A stretch of 64,000 nt of DNA from Erigeron canadensis (lineage: Eukaryota > Streptophyta > Magnoliopsida > Asterales > Asteraceae), in assembly GCF_010389155.1 (NCBI RefSeq), contig NC_057765.1, positions 40,505,559 through 40,569,558 of the forward strand, written 5' to 3'. The position numbers and the translations under genes were made by a program. This document shows positions 46,396 to 56,640 of this stretch, in pieces (the stretch's first letter is position 1; each line of letters opens with the position of its first letter). A model generated the notes under the pieces. It saw only the letters and a list, made by a program, of their open reading frames with translations, ran no database searches and was not told the DNA's origin.

Positions 46396-46650
46396 TTTTT
46401 TTAAACGTTCGTTTTTTGGTCAGAATCTGTTCACCCCATATGTGGTCTCTACACTCACCGGGCAGGATGTCATCGCGGTAGTTCATAGAAAAAAAATCCC
46501 TAGATAGATCGTCAAATGACACGACATCTATAACATTAAGTGTCATTTGGGGTAAAACATGCGCCCCTTGGATTCGAACTCTGGTTAGCCAAGGGACAAG
46601 CCTTCATTGGAGGTCTGGAATGCCATTGGGCTATCAACCCGGCCATTGAC
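46396..46650 (-). mobile_element. tRNA-derived SINE with perfect 15-bp target duplication
   Basis: On the minus strand the element starts near 46650. It shows box A (TAGCCCAATGG) and, about 45 nt on, box B (GAGTTCGAATCC), the two internal Pol III promoter elements of a tRNA-derived SINE. A GC-richer body and an A-rich 3' tail follow at 46396-46403 (T run on the plus strand). ATTTTAAAATAATCT occurs at 46381-46395 and again at 46651-46665, a perfect 15-bp target site duplication. The clean duplication suggests a relatively young insertion. Confidence 0.88.
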
Positions 46651-46665
46651 ATTTTAAAATAATCT

Positions 46666-47191
46666 AAAATAAAAAATATAAAGTTTATACTTTATGTTCA
46701 CAGATCAGGCCTTAAAACTAACCCTCCAATCTAAATATACCTCTATCATCGGTAAAAATATTTAAAAATAATACAGAATAAGTGTTATCAACTTATCATA
46801 TATCTTTTCTAACTTAAAATATAGTATGATATAGAGACTAAAAGTCTTATCTCTTCTAATTTAACGCGGCTGCCACATGAGATATCATTGTGACTTTGTG
46901 ATGAGTTTGTGACCGTATATATAGAGAGAAATGCATGGTAGTTCTTAATAAAAAAAATATATACAAAAAGAAACAAATTAACAATGAAATACGGAGTAAG
47001 ATTTATTACTGTATATACTTTGTTATTTCCATTCCTTGTGAATATCAATGTTGATGTTTTCATGTTACATTACATGAGTATATATTTTATTTTTCTGTTC
47101 AAGTTACATTCCATGGTTTAAAAACCTTCCTATAATTCACTTTTCTATATATATCTCATAGGTCCATTAGTCTCGAGTTAAATCAATTAAA
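46666..47191. other. Promoter and leader of the small membrane protein
   Basis: AT-rich, no other gene. The ORF on the minus strand (46809-47063) is low complexity and unsupported. Confidence 0.45.
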
Positions 47192-47626
47192 ATGAATGCA
47201 GGTGGTCAGACATGGAGGAATGCTATCGAAAACAAGTGGGCTCGGTTAATATCTTGTTGTATTTGGAGCGCAATTGTGATATTTGGGTTCACGTGGCTTA
47301 TTATATCACTTGTTATGTTTCAAGGTCCAAACCCGCCTGTCTATTCAGTAACAATAGATAGTGGTTTTCCGTTGACAATGAAGACGGGTGAATATGGAAT
47401 CGAGTTTTATGTGAAATCATTCGACGAGTTTAACGGTAAATATCCTGTTGGGAGTCCTGCAAGAGAAGATATTGAGAAGCAAATCATCGAGGAATACTCG
47501 AGTGTTGCTGATATCTGTTGGAATGGCGAACAAGAGTGGAGTTTAGTTCGCGAAGATTTCCCAACTCGTATATGTGACAAGCTTAAAGAATTAGGACTAT
47601 ATGATCCTTCAAAACAGTTTTTTTAG
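47192..47626 (+). CDS. Small single-pass membrane protein, unknown function
   Basis: A single-exon ORF of 144 aa. After a short basic N-terminus (WRNAIENKWAR) there is one strong hydrophobic helix (about residues 19-43), then PNPPVYSVTIDSG and a soluble acidic C-terminal domain ending LGLYDPSKQFF. The layout (cytosolic N-tail, one helix, PxYSV start of an outer domain) faintly recalls plant LEA-2/NHL proteins, but the rest does not fit that fold by eye. Codon use and composition look coding, and the frame is uninterrupted. I do not recognise a family. Confidence 0.6.
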   Translation: MNAGGQTWRNAIENKWARLISCCIWSAIVIFGFTWLIISLVMFQGPNPPVYSVTIDSGFPLTMKTGEYGIEFYVKSFDEFNGKYPVGSPAREDIEKQIIEEYSSVADICWNGEQEWSLVREDFPTRICDKLKELGLYDPSKQFF

Positions 47627-47766
47627 AACAAATTTGACTTTTAAATTCTCGAGTAAAGATTGTGGTTATTTAATATTTAGCTTTCTCTCTTTACATTGTG
47701 ACTATAGAGATTACTAAAGTGCTTCTTTTTTCAAGGTTCTTAGTCTGGGTGGGAAGTTCAATTCTT

Positions 47767-47777
47767 ATCACACATCG
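47767..47777 (+). promoter_or_regulatory. Upstream sequence element (USE) of U6 gene
   Basis: ATCACACATCG is a one-base variant of the plant snRNA USE (RTCCCACATCG). It ends 24 nt before the TATA box, the short spacing that selects RNA polymerase III in plants. Confidence 0.82.
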
Positions 47778-47801
47778 ATCAAAGAAGTGTCTTGTGGTGG
47801 G

Positions 47802-47808
47802 TTTATAA
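47802..47808 (+). promoter_or_regulatory. TATA box of U6 gene
   Basis: TTTATAA begins 30 nt before the U6 start at 47832. With the USE it forms a standard plant Pol III snRNA promoter. Confidence 0.85.
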
Positions 47809-47831
47809 GGTGCTAAGAAGCAACATATATC

Positions 47832-47851
47832 GTCCCTTCGGGAACATCCGA

Positions 47852-47883
<32 letters not shown>

Positions 47884-47933
47884 GGCCCCTGCGCAAGGAT
47901 GACACGCACAAATCGAGAAATGGTCCAAATTTT
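47832..47933 (+). ncRNA. U6: U6 spliceosomal snRNA
   Basis: The 102-nt sequence carries the invariant U6 core: CCGATAAAATTGGAACGATA, the ACAGAGA box (ATACAGAGAAGATTAGC), the AGC/U4-pairing region and the tail AAATGGTCC before a T run (to 47940) that serves as Pol III terminator. The promoter has a near-consensus USE and TATA at correct spacing. One difference from the U6 I remember: the 5' stem-loop reads GTCCCTTCGGGAAC rather than ending GGGGAC, which gives a C/A mismatch in that stem. The core is intact, so the gene may still be functional; U6 pseudogene copies are common, but usually without such a promoter. Confidence 0.95.
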
Positions 47934-47940
47934 TTTTTTT

Positions 47941-48593
47941 CCCGATTCCCTCGCATTCAGCTCAGGTTTGGCCCGCCGACCTCATCCGTTTTGTCAACCA
48001 ACAGTTTCATTCAGTTACGACTTAAATCGACATTAGATGATTACTCGTGCTATTTCATTAATTCTGTTTGTTTTCGTCTGCCATAGCGGACTTGAATTTC
48101 ATTGCAATTGTTGGCTGTCATTCGATCGTTCTCTTTTTCTGCATTTGTCCGCTTCAGCAAATTTTTAAGACTATTCATAGGTTTCAATGGCAATCGTCAC
48201 CAGCTAAAATTTATTGGTTTTGTTGAACCAATCATCCGACATGACGAACTGTTTCCATCCTTTAATTACAATCAGCCTTGTTTAATGGGCTAAACACTGG
48301 ATGCATGATATATAAGAACTTAATTTTTGTAGTGGTTAGTTTCCTTAAAAAAAAATTAACTGCTGTTTAATTTTGGGCATTTACTTCACATTTTTAACGA
48401 ACCTAATTAAAAGTACTTCATTTTCGTCGAATAAAAAATATTATATAGTTGTGATCGAGCATAAATGTATGGATTATTTGTTACTCGGACTGCAACAACA
48501 CTTAATCAACGATCACCAGAATTGATGTGATGTATACATGTATCTGTGTAGCCCGAAATTTATATTGCGAAGTTTATTTTCTATATATATATA
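47941..48593. other. Intergenic, no gene seen
   Basis: Sequence downstream of U6. A short ORF at 48102-48293 has no recognisable motif and I do not support it. Confidence 0.45.
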
Positions 48594-48825
48594 TGAGAAC
48601 GGTACCCGTGTGTTGCGGCGGTGATGGAGGTGGCGGTGGTGGGGTGATGTAATGGTGGCGGCGATGACGGGTGGTGGTGGTGGTGGGGCCGTTGAGTAGG
48701 GTAAGTTATTGACGTAATGTGACTATAATGTATCGTACATCATGAAATAGAATGGGTATGTTATTGAAACTTAAAATCAATATTGAAATTTTAATTTTAA
48801 TGTTGAAAATTAAGGGTGAATTTAG
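48594..48825 (-). mobile_element. Helitron-like remnant (GCGGCGGTG family)
   Basis: The left end has GGTACCCGTGTGTTGCGGCGG, then repeated GGTGGTGG, similar to the minus-oriented Helitron end at 32626. The CTAG is not preserved (GAGAAC instead). The right end is taken where a TC start can be read on the minus strand near 48825. It is a decayed member of the same family. Confidence 0.4.
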
Positions 48826-48833
48826 ATTATAAT

Positions 48834-49000
48834 CTATACTATAACTAAAAGAAGGGGTTGGGGTACACTTGGCACCCCTAATCCCCTTCTTTTTAGCTTA
48901 ATTCTCTCTCCTAATTAATTCTCTATTTTTCTATATTTTTTTTTCTTTCTTATATATCTTAAGACTACCCGTACAATGTACGGATAGATATGATAGATAT
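48834..49000 (+). mobile_element. Possible second Helitron-like start with hairpin
   Basis: TCTATACTATAACTAAAAG is a typical Helitron 5' start, immediately beside the previous remnant. It contains an inverted AGAAGGGG/CCCCTTCT pair, and a perfect CCGTAC-AAT-GTACGG hairpin lies at about 48970-48984. A matching CTRR end is not evident, so the limits are unsure. Confidence 0.35.
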
Positions 49001-49121
49001 AGATATATTGATTCTCGTCTAATGCGCTGCAAGCCTAAAAAAATTCACTAATAACATATATATAGCGATAAAACAAATACCGGCCTATAACTTAACGGAA
49101 GTTGCTCTCCATTACCAATTA

Positions 49122-49281
49122 AGGGTTTTGCTAAACAAAGTTTAAGGCCTTTCGTTAAGGTGCATTAAATAGTTTTACACTTACCATAAAAATCAAGGGG
49201 TGAGCTTTTGATGTGGAAACGTACAACCTTTTTATGCATGTTAAATAGAGTCTAAGGGCTTCATTTAGCATTTTTCATTAA
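49122..49281. mobile_element. Probable MITE
   Basis: Left GCTAAACAAAGTTTAAGGCC and inverted right GCTAAATGAAGCCCTTAGAC share their order of blocks. The internal CATTAAAT/ATTTAACATG also pair. Ends are diverged and no target duplication was read. Confidence 0.45.
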
Positions 49282-50401
49282 TTAATCGGCTGTTTTTTTT
49301 TTTAACATTAATAATAGGCTGTTTGTTCGTATATGATTTTCAAGAGCTGCCTATTAATTGATGCTTTTCAACTTGTAAAAAAAATAATAATTTGATGCTT
49401 TTCAAAACAGAGGAATCAAAAACATCAGTATGTTGTACTTTGTTATGGTTCGAACAATTCCTTACGAGAACATAAGTATGTTGTACTTTTTTATGGATCG
49501 GATAAAGGACGTTAATCCTGATTATGAAAGGAAGAAATCTTGCAACTTTTCAACTCACCGGCCAATTCTTTTATGAAATTCATCAATACAAGTTTTCTTT
49601 ATGCTCAAGCTAGAAAATATGGAAAAAAAAAACATGACAAACTTTGGTGGCGCAAACGTGGCAAGACCCCACCCCCTCCCTCCTCCGATAAAGAACGTAT
49701 ACCCACCGTTAGTTTTTGAGTCAAAGGGAGGCTAATGACATGTGGTCCCCATCATGCGTCCTACCTGGCAATCTGACAACTTAAGATACGCCACGTATCA
49801 AGTTGACTTGTATTTAAAAAAATTGTTTGTGGGTTTAGGCAAGAAAAACCAATGTGTGCTTTTCCATGCTTTAACCCATGCGGCTATGAGTGATGTATGT
49901 AGTCGATACTATTTGTAGTTGGTAACTTGTAGCGTCGGTATGTTGCATGCATCGACTAATATGATATTTGGTCATGTTATTCGTAATGTTTGATCTTATT
50001 ATTAAATCAAATTATCGGGGTAACTTTTACCAATTTTCAATTTAATTTCTGAACTTTATTTCAAATGCATTTATTGTAAAATTTTCTTTCCGAGGATTTA
50101 CTTTGAGATTACATGGAGAAATAAGGCTTATTCTTATAAGGGAGAATTTTTAAAGCTTTTTGTATGCCAACTTTCTTTAATCAAGACTTTCTTCGATACC
50201 CTCTCAGTTCCTATAAGAAAAAAATTTTGAAACTTTTTCAAAGATTTTATTATTTAAACACATAAATAAATAAACATTTTTATTAAAAGAAAACTAAAAA
50301 ATAAAAATAAAAAAAACTTCGACTCTACCTTTCTTTCGTCCTCTAACTTCTTGATGGAGAATTTTTGCTCAGACGTTCGGGTAATGATGCTCGCTGTCGA
50401 T
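49282..50401. other. Intergenic, no gene seen
   Basis: AT-rich with a pyrimidine/purine patch near 49660-49690 (CCCCACCCCCTCCCTCCTCC). No supported gene. Confidence 0.45.
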
Positions 50402-50710
50402 TAGGGGTGTTCATCGGTTCGGTTTTCAGTTATTCGGTTTATTTGGTTCGGGTTTTTCGGTTTTTAAATTTTTATTTTTCAAAACCAAAACCTAATTCAA
50501 ATTTTGAAAACCAAACCGAAAACCAAATTAGAATTCGGTTCGGTTCGGTTTCGGTTTAAAACCGAAAAAACCAAATATGAAAAACTCAATTTCACCATTT
50601 TTTTTTGTCTAAGTTGTGTTGAATCAAAATAGGTTCATAATTTCAATTTTCACCAAAGTAGCAATTTAGACTTCAAACACAATATGGATAAATAAGTAAA
50701 CATAAATGAA

Positions 50711-51710
50711 ACTGTTAAGCTGTTGTTTGTCATCATTATTAAAAAAATTCCATCGAGTTCTTTATTGTTTGTCCATTGAATTTTTATAATTTCAATAAAA
50801 AAATTAACATAATAGACAAATAGTAAAAGTAAAAACTGCTAAGCTGTTGTTTGTCATTAGAGGTGCAAGAAAAAACCGATTAACCGAACCGAATCGATTT
50901 GTAACCGGTAACCAAAATCGGTTAATAACCGGAATAGTAAAAACCGATTATAGGTTACCAGAAACCGTAGGTTACTAACCGATTACTCTTTTCAAAACAA
51001 AACCGATTATTAATCGGTTAACCTATAACCGGTTAATCACATATTATATACATATTATTAATTAAATATATATATATATATATATATCAATATCAATCAT
51101 ACTATATACATACACTTATATATAATCAGAAAGATCGCACCATTAGATTATTTCATTTGCTTTCAATATATCTATACTATATATAGATTAATGCTTATTT
51201 CATCCGATCCAACATCAATTTTGGTTGTTTTTGAGATTTGGGATGATGAAATTTGTTGTGCTTAGAAAATGATGTTTATTTGGAATATAAGTTTTTTCGG
51301 AATATGGGTTTGTCGCTTAGGCTTGTCAGAAATGATTGTTTTTTCACATTGTTCACCACTTTCTCAATATTATAATAGGCGGTTAAAAAAACCCGAATAG
51401 GTTAACCGGTATCGGTTAACCGGTTATTATTAATCGAAATCGGTTAGATAGGTTCCAGTTTTAAAACCTAGAAACCGGTTATTAACCGGTACAAGTTAAC
51501 CGTAATCGATTATTACTGTTTCAAAAAATAACCGAAACCGATTATTAAAATTAATAACCGAAATCGGTTAACCGCTTCTTACACCTCTATTTGTCATCAT
51601 TATTAAAAAAATTTCATCGAGTTCTTCATTGTTTGTCCATTGAATTTTTATAATTTCAATAAAAAGTTAACATAATAAACAAATAGTAAAAGTAAATATT
51701 TTAAATAATA
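50711..51710. repeat. Two-copy tandem repeat (~120 bp), second copy split by a transposon
   Basis: A unit with AAGCTGTTGTTTGTCATC, CATCGAGTTCTT, GTTTGTCCATTGAATTT and AAATAGTAAAAGTAAA occurs at about 50711-50833 and again starting near 50834. The second copy is interrupted by the element at 50858-51599 and resumes at 51600. Comparing the copies gives an independent view of the pre-insertion site. Confidence 0.8.
50858..51599. mobile_element. hAT-superfamily MITE, 742 bp, TTTGTCAT duplication
   Basis: It starts TAGAGGTGCAAGAAAAAACC and ends CGCTTCTTACACCTCTA. TTTGTCAT occurs at 50850-50857 and 51600-51607, a perfect 8-bp target duplication diagnostic of hAT elements. The interior is rich in AACCGGTTA-type palindromes and a (TA)n run, and has no ORF. 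The uninterrupted tandem unit at 50711 confirms the insertion point. Confidence 0.85.
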
Positions 51711-52637
51711 CATAATATATGCGTAATATTTTTAATAAAAAGTAAAAATGCATTAATAATTATCCATACAAAAAATATATGCGTTAAATATTTTTAATAA
51801 TACATAATATATGCGTAATATTTTTAATAAAAAGTAAAAATGCATTTATAATTATCCATACAAAAAATATATGCGTTAAATATTTTTAATAATACATAAT
51901 AGTAATATAAGTTATTCGGTTTAACCAAATTCATTATCATATAACCATAACCAAACCAAAAACCACATATTTTATTCGGTTTTGGTTACAAATCAAACCC
52001 AAAACCAAATTTAAGCACGGTTTGATTTTTTTTTTTTTTTTAAACGGTTCGGTTTACAGTTTAACCAGGTAAAAACCAAATCGCGAACACCCCTCGATGG
52101 CGTCCAACTTCTTGGAAGTTCCTATAAGCATAGGCTTAAATAGTTATGATTTAAGTCATTGGTCATTAATGAATAAAGATGCCTAGCTCAACATTAAACA
52201 CACATAAAACATTCAAAACACCATCTCTTTCTCTTTCTTATTTTTAAAAAATAATTAAGTTAAAACTCTATTTATCATAGCTTTATCAAAAGACAAAATA
52301 TACATGTTACTCCGTACTTGTTAATGTTTATCAATTCTATTGATACTTTTTTATATCTAAAATTTTACTCACAAAATAAAATATGGGCACTAGGGGGGCA
52401 ACGTACCGAAAAGGGTGCTCCAGTGCTTATGTATTCTTGTTTAGACAGAGACATATCTCCATATTTCATGCCCATTTAAATTCTTTTGTTTCGGTCTACC
52501 TTTCTCCATTTAAATACGAGTAGTTTCCATTACAAACATTTAACATATATACTCCCCTTCAACGTCTTCAAGCACTCCCTCCTTAAACATTTGTACAAAA
52601 AAAAAACAGGCAAATAATTACAAGCTAAGAAGCGAAG
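51711..52637. other. End of hAT-like element and ACR8 promoter
   Basis: A 100-bp AT-rich unit (ATATGCGTAATATTTTTAATAAAAAGTAAAAATGC) is repeated in tandem at about 51716-51900. After the hAT end at 52093 the region to 52637 is the promoter and leader of the ACT-domain gene. No other gene is seen. Confidence 0.5.
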
Positions 52638-55166
52638 ATGATGCAGATGGATCGAAGACCCTGTTTAGATGAATACGAAAAGCTTCTCGTTCGAATGAAC
52701 ACTCCACGGTTAGATTTTTTCTTTGGAAATTAGTTAAAGTAGTTTGTTAAACATTTTTAATAAACGGTTATTTTTATGCATAATATATCCTTACATGTTA
52801 ATCATAGCCTTAAAGACTATCATTAGCAAAATCTTTATTCAAACTGTGATCGACGTCCCAAGTTGTTGTTTTTTTAAGTCAATTTTAAACTTTCTAGAGT
52901 GATTATATACAACCATTATATATTCTCATGTATGTATGATACTAGTTAGTTTGAGATGAAAATATGAAATTATAATCTGGATGTTAACCGTAATCTTCTT
53001 TTGATGACAATCTAAATTTGACTTTTCTACGACTTCTTTTCATGTGCTTATGCCTAACTTTGACTTTGTTTTGTTTGACTTTTCTATAGGGTAATGACCG
53101 ACAATGCTAGCTGTGTTAACGCAACTCGTGTCATGGTAATTTTAGAATTAGTAATTACTTTAACTTTTTACTACAAATACTTTGTGGAGCGCTACACAAA
53201 TAAAAGTTAATATACCAATTTTTAACGTTGAACAGGCATTATACTGTTCATACCATATAGTGAAGTGTTGTGTAAAGCACCATAAACATTCAAAAAAAAA
53301 AATTCCTTACACTTTTGGTAAATATGTAAATTTCAGATTGATAGTGCAAGGAAAGATGAAATATTGTTAGAAGCAGTTCAAGTTCTCACAGATCTTAACC
53401 TATGTATCAAAAAAGGTTATGTTTCCTCTGATGGAAGGTGGAACATGGATGGTAATTAAGCTGCTAACTTTATATATCTTACCGAACTATTCATGAGGAT
53501 TTTTAGGCTACTTAGTTATTAGGATTAATCATTTTCCATAGTATATATATTTAGCGTGCAACTTTTAATGTTGTACTTTGTCGGACGATATTTGGTAATT
53601 ATTTGAACCTTTACTAATTAGTGGTGTCAAATCTTACTTTCTATAGTTTTCCATGTGACTGATTTGGATGGCAACAAATTAACGGATAACAGCATCATCA
53701 ATTGCATTGAACAGGTAAAGTTGTCCAATGACTAATTGTTTCCAACCTTTTTATTAAACTTAATCAAAAAATATATGCTTAATTGTCCAAAGTTTGACTA
53801 TAACTACGGTGCGTATGTATAAGTTTTTTTTTCACGTAAGTACGTAACAGTATCATTTGGACGTAAAACTGATTTAGGAAAATGTCAATCTTATGATGTA
53901 CTTGGACTGATTTTGTGTTTGGTGATTCTTTTGACGTATAACAGTCTCTATCTGTTCACAATACAAGATCAAATCCCATTGATGGAACGACGGCACTAGA
54001 GTTAACTGGCACGGACAGAGTTGGTCTGTTATCCGAAATTTTTGCTGTGTTATCATATCTCAAGTGTGACGTGGTAGAGTCCAAAGTTTGGACACATAAT
54101 GGCCGAGTAGCGTCTCTCATTTACTTAAAAGACATGGATACCGGATGCCCAATTGAGGATGCTAAGAAAATCAACACAATTAGAGCCCGTTTAAGAAACG
54201 TCCTTAAAGGGGATATCAATATCAGAAGTGCAAAAACCTCAGTTGCAGTCACACACACGGAAAGAAGGCTTCACCAGATGATGTTTGCAGACCGTGATTA
54301 TGCAAGAAATTCGGTTTTAAAGAAAGATGTGGGGAGTCTCCCTATTGTTTCAGTTCAAAATTGTCTAGATAAGGGTTACTCGGTTCTAAACATCCAATCC
54401 AAGGACCGGCCCAAGCTTCTGTTCGATGTTGTGTGCAGTTTGACAGACATGCATTATGTCATTTTTCATGCTACTATCAACACTACAGAAGAAGGCGCTC
54501 ACCTGGTACATATTTGTATTCTTTTTAAGCTTTAAAAATCATCAAGTTTAAAGCTTTTTAGTGTTAATGCTCAACTGTGTTTCAGGAATTCTTTATTAAA
54601 CACATGGATGGAACCCCAATTAATTCAGAAGCCGAAAAGGAACGAGTGGTTCTATGCTTGTCAGCTGCCATAGAAAGAAGAGCAACAGAGGTACCGTTCT
54701 CATAATATTACCATGTTGTGAGTAGAATTATTAATTTATGACCCGTTATCCAAGTTGCCATTTTTGTCACATCATTTAAGTCGGTAAACAATATGTGATG
54801 CTTCAGGGTGTAAGGCTTGAGCTGTGCAAGGCAGACAAACCAGGGCTATTAGCTGAAGTGATGCGGATATTCAGAGAAAACGCACTAAATGTCATACGAG
54901 CAGACATATCAACCACTGTGGGTATGGCTCACAACATGTTCTATGTAACAGATGCCAGTGGAAACCGGGTAGACTCAAAGGTGATTGACTCGGTTCAACA
55001 AAGAATCGGGATGGTTGAGTTAAGAGTAAAGGAATCACACCATCATCAGAAGATAGACCATCAAGAACATTATGCAAATAGTCTTGGTGGAGCAGTTTTG
55101 GTGTCACTTGGGAGTTTGTTAAGGAGGAACCTATACAATTTAGGGTTGATCAAATCATACTCTTGA
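52638..55166 (+). CDS. ACR8: ACT-domain repeat protein, ACR8-like
   Basis: Seven exons join in frame: 52638-52708, 53090-53135, 53337-53451, 53647-53714, 53945-54505, 54586-54690 and 54807-55166, giving 441 aa, the length I recall for Arabidopsis ACR8. Four ACT modules are visible: around residues 38-110 ([32 protein letters not shown]), 115-190 ([20 protein letters not shown]), 245-320 ([20 protein letters not shown]) and 322-400 ([29 protein letters not shown]). The C-terminus [20 protein letters not shown] is a family signature. Plant ACR proteins are thought to be amino-acid sensors or regulators without enzymatic domains; no ligand is established here. The second of two adjacent start codons (52638, 52641) is an alternative. 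All splice sites are GT-AG; the gene looks intact. Confidence 0.93.
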
Positions 55167-55713
55167 AACATATGAAAAAGAGTGAGATTTATTTTGTTTA
55201 GCTTATATTTAGGGTGAATGTGCTTTGTAAATGAAAAGTGAAGATTGTGATTACTTAGGTTTTTTGTTTATTTAGCATATATAGGCCCTTTGGCCTTATA
55301 GCAATAGATCATGTATATAAAGTTATACGATATATATATGTAATACGACTATACGAGTCCTTGATAATTGTGAAAACCATAGTTCATATTTGCACAGTCA
55401 AGTGAATTTTAACTTCCATGAAATTTCTTGAACTTGCACTTTTATGGCCTATCTGTTGTCTACCTTTCATCTTCTTCTAATGCATCATATATATTCCTAC
55501 AAATGAGCCCAAAAATATACGACTGATTAATTAGAAGGCATATCGTATTTCCCGTGAGTGTTCACAACTTATTCGACACATATAAATAGACTCCCCAATA
55601 CATACTAACCCAAAACTCCAATAGCCCGTTGGGCCGCACTTCGGGGTGAGCATCTACATGCTGTCACGCTGGCACACTACAAATTCAAAATGTTTGTATT
55701 ATGTTAAATTAAC
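55167..55713. other. Convergent 3' flanks of ACR8 and cornichon genes
   Basis: Contains the 3' UTR of the ACT-domain gene. I looked here for a last cornichon exon encoding the usual acidic C-terminal tail and did not find one. Confidence 0.5.
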
Positions 55714-55914
55714 TTACCAAAATAAGGTGATGAATAGAAGGCTACAGAAATGACCAATGTTAAAAATCCATTGCATCTTTGCCTGATTGAGCTGGTTAAA
55801 GATCTCAGTAACATCAACAATATGTTGTTTCCGGGCATACCTATTAATGATGAAGAAATAACACACAAGTGGTTATATTAACTCCCATAAAATTTGGGTT
55901 GATAGTTGTATAAT

Positions 55915-56209
55915 GGGGTAAGTATCCTGAAATGTAACAAACTTTGGATGAATGTCTATAGTGTGAAATAATTAAAGTTGTGTTCATTGTATGTAATCAT
56001 CTTTAAATTATGTGCATTATATGTAAGAAAATATATCCGACCAATCAAAAACTAACAAGTGACAGCTATATATGGTTGTCACATATGCATTTTTACATAC
56101 AATACACATAATTTAAAGATAATTACATACTGTACAATGAACACAACTTTAGTTATTTCACACTATAGACATTTGTCTAAAGTTTGTTAAATTTCATGAT
56201 ACTAATCTC
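55915..56209. mobile_element. Mutator-type MITE in cornichon intron, 9-bp duplication
   Basis: A 295-bp foldback with roughly 120-bp arms; AACAAACTTTGGATGAATGT pairs with its inverse, as do GTCTATAGTGTGAAATAA and AAGTTGTGTTCATTGTA. TTGTATAAT flanks both sides (55906-55914 and 56210-56218), a 9-bp target duplication typical of Mutator elements. It sits in the last cornichon intron and carries no ORF. Confidence 0.85.
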
Positions 56210-56409
56210 TTGTATAATTGAATGGAACTGTACCAAATACTTGTTATAGGTCGACATTATCATTTAACAATGACAAAACAAAGACCTTGTATGGAAATTA
56301 AGTAGCCATGAGTATCACTAATATGAAGAAGAGGCATCTTTTATACTCCGTAATGGGAAGTCATCTATACATCAACTACTAAATGTGTTTTATAGGGTTG
56401 TACTGTACA

Positions 56410-56515
56410 ACACAATAAAGCATATTTGGTGATGTATTACTAAAAATTGGTGATGTACGGATCACCACCTTTTTATAATTCATGGCACACCTTTTTATAA
56501 TTCATGGCACACAGC
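56410..56515. repeat. Short tandem duplications in the cornichon intron
   Basis: ACCTTTTTATAATTCATGGC occurs twice in direct tandem (about 56466-56512). GGTGATGTA also occurs twice just before. Confidence 0.7.
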
Positions 56516-56640
56516 AAAAAGTACTAAAATGTAACAGAGGATGACGTACAATCTCATATTGTAGTAGAGATATGGCACAGCCAGAATAAACATCATCCAA
56601 TGACCCGTCACGAGATACAACAAACATAGGACCCTTTGTA

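Larger units (their letters stand above)
50402..52093. mobile_element. hAT-like element with GGGGTGTTC ends
   Basis: The left end TAGGGGTGTTCATCGGTTCGG mirrors the right end CGAACACCCCT. Beside both ends are dense GGTTCGGTTT/AAACCGAA words in inverted orientation. The flanks share only CGAT, so the target duplication is not certain. There is no coding capacity; a 64-codon ORF at the left end is low complexity. The interior contains tandem ~120-bp repeats and a nested second element. Confidence 0.6.

Noticed and set aside
50365..50559. 64-codon ORF with SKPKPN and ENQTENQ words
   Set aside because: It is produced by GGTTTCGGTTT repeats at the end of a hAT-like element.
55640..55700. Possible fourth cornichon exon after the GTAAGT at 55711
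   Set aside because: The only acceptor-like site nearby leads to a stop after four codons with no resemblance to the family C-terminus, so the in-frame TAA at 55714-55716 is taken as the end.
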